Below are positions 8,301 to 10,355 of a stretch of 10,355 nt of DNA, piece after piece; within the stretch, counting starts at the first letter, position 1; the number at the start of each line of letters is the position of its first letter. The notes below the pieces were generated by a model. That model had not been told where the DNA came from, ran no database searches, and saw only the letters and a list, made by a program, of their open reading frames with translations. The stretch lies in contig JNET01028460.1 of the NCBI GenBank assembly GCA_000697455.1, positions 1 to 10,355 of the forward strand. Direction: 5' to 3'. This DNA is from Basidiobolus heterosporus B8920. Lineage: Eukaryota > Basidiobolomycota > Basidiobolomycetes > Basidiobolales > Basidiobolaceae. Position numbers and translations under genes: made by a program.

Positions 8301-9771
8301 CCAAAGACAAGATTCTTGTATAGATAGTCGGGGCAATTGGTGATCAGCTTGGCTGTAGCGATGCGGGGATCTAACCACTGTAGCTCCGGAGGGACACTGC
8401 ACGTGGAAAAGCCTGCGTTGAATTCATACAACCTGACTGCACCACTGGGGATGATGATTGCAATGGTCGCTGGATCACGAGCCCCGTTGAACCACGGCGA
8501 TTCCTTAGGGAAAACGAAGAAATCAGCCAAGTCTTCAGAAACTGTCAACATTCTTAAGCGACGAGGCGCTCTGTAATCCCTGGTGTGATAGTCGAAAATT
8601 CGGATCCCTCTCAAATCTTGATTTAACGAGCCACCGGCTACGGCAATGTAGGTATCCTCAGAGTCAGTCACAGAACACCACAGGACTTTGAAGATTGGTT
8701 CCCGTTTGCTGGGAGCGCTCCGTGAGGGAGCTTTCCCGTTCTCTTCTTGATTCACACTCAGATCCGGGTCAGAAATGGTCCGCGCAAGCAAAGGCTTTTT
8801 TTCACTTTTGACATCCCAAAAGACAATGGTTCCATCATCATAGCCCGACAGGAACTGGGTTCCATCAGGTCTCCAGGTAACAACCGTGAGATGCCCTGTG
8901 TAGTGACCACTGAGATCATTTTCCTTAAAGTGCCAAAATTTTGGTGCTAATGAGGAAGGGCCCTGATACTGATAATATTTTATAACTCGGCGTGACCTCA
9001 AGTCCCAAAGAACGATCAAACCTGAAGAATACCCTATAAGTAGTTGGTTACTGTCGATAGGATGCGCTTGCAGTGTTATTACGCGAAGTTGAATGGCTTC
9101 GTTATTATCGGGTAGAATCTGACTAGTTTCAACGGTATAGCCAGACCTGAAACCTCTGCTGATATTATACATCTCTATGCGTCCAGTCCTTAGACCAAGC
9201 AATAAATATTCGGTGCCGGGTAACAAGTTGATACAACTAGTTGGTGAATTGAGCTTGTAGGTAAAACTAGGTTCGAAGGAATCGAGATTGAATACAACCA
9301 GGTTCTGATGACTGTCAACGGTTACCAAACGAGGTTCTCCTACTTGAAAAGCAAGGAACAGTATCGCCGCAGATTCCGGTAAGGAAAGATGTGCGGTAAT
9401 CCCTGGTTTTCCAAACAACAATATGGTTCCTTGAAACGTTCCTTTAAGAGATCAACACACCCACGATATCATCAGTTAACTAGTTTCTTTCAATTTTAAG
9501 GGAAACTCTTTCGAAACATACCTACGGCAAGTAAACTCTGGACTGGGTCGTAAGCCAAGGTAGAGACTATACTTGGAAGTCCATATTGGGCTAACTAACG
9601 AAGATAGACAGGAATGTACGTGAACATAGATTGAAGCTAACCAATTACTCTCTATTCACTTACTTCGGTTAAAGCAAAGGAGTCGGGAAGAAGTGACGAG
9701 GACATAGAAGGAGCAGTGTATTTATGCTGCTCCTTCTGAATGACATTTTTGATTTTACTGAACAAGGACAT
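5399..9771 (-). CDS. Tomosyn/Sro7/Lgl-family exocytosis protein with R-SNARE tail, eleven exons, one in-frame TAG
   Basis: Exons, 5' to 3': 9771-9664, 9594-9522, 9441-7053, 6991-6909, 6838-6725, 6665-6570, 6515-6219, 6157-6049, 5993-5898, 5836-5706, 5646-5399. They sum to 3744 nt (1247 codons plus TGA), and introns are 54-80 bp. Known: the family binds Q-SNAREs (and Sec9/Sec4 in yeast) and controls vesicle docking at the plasma membrane. Seen: a basic N-terminus (MSLFSKIKNV), the conserved YGLPSIVSTLAYDPVQSLLAVG, WD repeats ending in VLWDL and VFWDV, and a second propeller starting at VKGGIQV with LTIHQDGSLRIW. A disordered Ser/Thr/Pro-rich loop of roughly 270 residues follows, then more WD blades, and finally an R-SNARE motif whose zero-layer Arg is in LNERGEKL (about 1207), ending KKWYQL much like animal tomosyn. 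Start: first ATG after an in-frame TAA. Oddity: codon 442 is TAG, with homologous sequence continuing in frame after it. The AAG acceptor of exon 10 is the weakest junction. Confidence 0.9.
7180..7990 (-). other. Low-complexity disordered loop inside the second propeller of the tomosyn-like protein
   Basis: About 270 codons of exon 3 are rich in Ser, Thr, Pro, Asn, Asp and Glu and have no WD-repeat pattern. WD-like sequence precedes them (GHVLQYWFK) and follows them (LLIRCHQGTVNNVV). Tomosyn and Lgl proteins are known to carry long variable loops in the second propeller that are targets of phosphorylation, and this fits that position. Many SP and TP pairs are visible (EESSPKNSPP, TTPHSSPK). 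Confidence 0.75.
8297..8299 (-). other. In-frame TAG between the two propellers of the tomosyn-like gene
   Basis: On the minus strand the frame reads YKNLVFG, TAG, QQPMSYGGVVKGG. Both sides are family-like and in the same frame, and no other stop occurs in 1247 codons. The stop falls in an inter-propeller loop. The context TAG-CAA-CAA matches five of the six downstream positions of the leaky motif TAG-CAR-YYA. An in-frame ATG follows 9 bases after the TAG, at 8287. No intron that removes the TAG and keeps frame with good splice sites is apparent. Confidence 0.85.
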
Positions 9772-10355
9772 GTCACTTCCTAAAAGACTCTGAACTTAGA
9801 ATGGCACAGATATTTTGGTGAGTGTCGTTGACTAGACAAGCTACAAAATAGAGTTGCAGTGGCAGTAGACGATGGATAGGATAGAAGTATCACCAAAACC
9901 TGGGCTAAACAAATCCTCGGATTTATACCTGTGCCATGATAATAATGCGTCCTAAGCCCTCATGAGTTCAAATTATTTCCTCAAATAAACTAACCCACAT
10001 TATATTGCTTCATTTATGGATTTGTGCGTGTTTATGGATGCTGATGGGTGTATAGGCTATAGTCTGGGTTACTCATTTGCTTTCCTAATCATATTACCTC
10101 CTTAATTGCTTGACAAGCTGGCTTAGTGGTTGAAAGTGCTGAAATTCACATAATTTAGCACTTAATTATTCATACTTGATCAAACCCTTGTTACATTTAC
10201 TCACCAATTTCCTCTCACCCAAAATTCTCACTTGGGTTTTACTTCGATTATTTTCACTAACTTGGAAGGATCCAGAGTACTTGACTTTCTCAAACATATT
10301 CAGATGACCCAAACTTTATACACATGCTCTTAGGACCTTTCTTAGCACATTCTAA
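9772..10355. other. Upstream region of the tomosyn-like gene, non-coding
   Basis: These 584 bp hold the 5' leader and promoter of the minus-strand tomosyn-like gene. I see no open frame of note on either strand and no family I recognise. The part to about 9980 is mixed sequence; beyond that it is AT-rich with pyrimidine-rich patches at 10190-10260. A 9-bp direct repeat (TTTATGGAT) lies at 10013-10021 and 10031-10039. A hairpin and an A-box-like sequence are listed separately. Confidence 0.6.
10134..10163. repeat. Imperfect inverted repeat, 12-bp stem with one bulged G and a 5-base loop
   Basis: Left arm AAGTGCT, bulged G, AAATT; loop CACAT at 10147-10151; right arm AATTT AGCACTT. All 12 pairs are Watson-Crick. 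It begins 5 bases after an 11-base match to the RNA polymerase III A box (10119-10129). No gene is seen to the right of it in the window, so it cannot be assigned as a terminator. Confidence 0.7.

Noticed and set aside
8297-8375. A 79-bp intron (GTTAGA...GGCTAG) that would remove the in-frame TAG
   Set aside because: Its length is like the real introns, but splicing it shifts the frame away from the conserved downstream sequence, and it deletes propeller-like coding sequence.
8070-8402. Minus-strand open frame of 110 codons crossing the TAG site
   Set aside because: It is a shadow in another frame of tomosyn exon 3; the WD-repeat similarity lies in the main frame.
1-10355. Bacterial origin or an operon of linked stress genes
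   Set aside because: Spliceosomal introns, eukaryote-specific families (EMC4, tomosyn) and alternating gene directions exclude it.
1-10355. Virus-like elements, DNA transposons or CRISPR arrays
   Set aside because: No reverse transcriptase, integrase, capsid or transposase motif, no long terminal repeats and no regularly spaced repeats were seen on either strand.

Overview
The window looks like nuclear DNA of a fungus. Three of the four genes are split by short introns (54 to 90 bp, GT...AG). Their products are a fungal-type EMC4, a tomosyn/Sro7-family exocytosis protein and a small GNAT acetyltransferase. I cannot place the lineage. A tomosyn with a complete C-terminal R-SNARE and the presence of a hybrid cluster protein argue against a Saccharomyces-like yeast, but not more than that.

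Layout, left to right. (1) 1-3242, plus strand: the 3' part of one long uninterrupted reading frame joining an NADPH diflavin reductase (end of a flavodoxin domain, FAD domain, NADPH domain) to a complete class I hybrid cluster protein (HCP). Its start lies left of the window. (2) 3368-4194, minus strand, convergent with the first gene: EMC4, a subunit of the ER membrane protein complex, five exons, 184 codons. (3) 4531-5209, plus strand, divergent from EMC4 across 336 bp: a PAT/MddA-like GNAT acetyltransferase, three exons, 173 codons. (4) 5399-9771, minus strand, convergent with the acetyltransferase: a tomosyn/Sro7/Lgl-family protein in eleven exons. All exon phases agree over 1247 codons, but one in-frame TAG lies between the two beta-propellers. 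(5) 9772-10355: non-coding as far as I can see, with a 12-bp hairpin and a tRNA-like A box near 10119-10163.

The genes do not look like a pathway. They are separate eukaryotic transcription units in alternating orientation. The most interesting item is the reductase-HCP fusion. In bacteria HCP (an NO reductase and protein S-nitrosylase) depends on a separate reductase, Hcr. Here an unrelated diflavin reductase is part of the same chain, and all seven expected hybrid-cluster ligands and the four N-terminal cysteines are present. This suggests a self-sufficient NADPH-driven NO or hydroxylamine reductase. The second most interesting item is the in-frame TAG in the otherwise intact tomosyn gene. 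It could be readthrough, a split product, a null allele or an assembly error.

Intron boundaries were read by eye from splice signals, phase and protein-family similarity. No alignment or database search was run.
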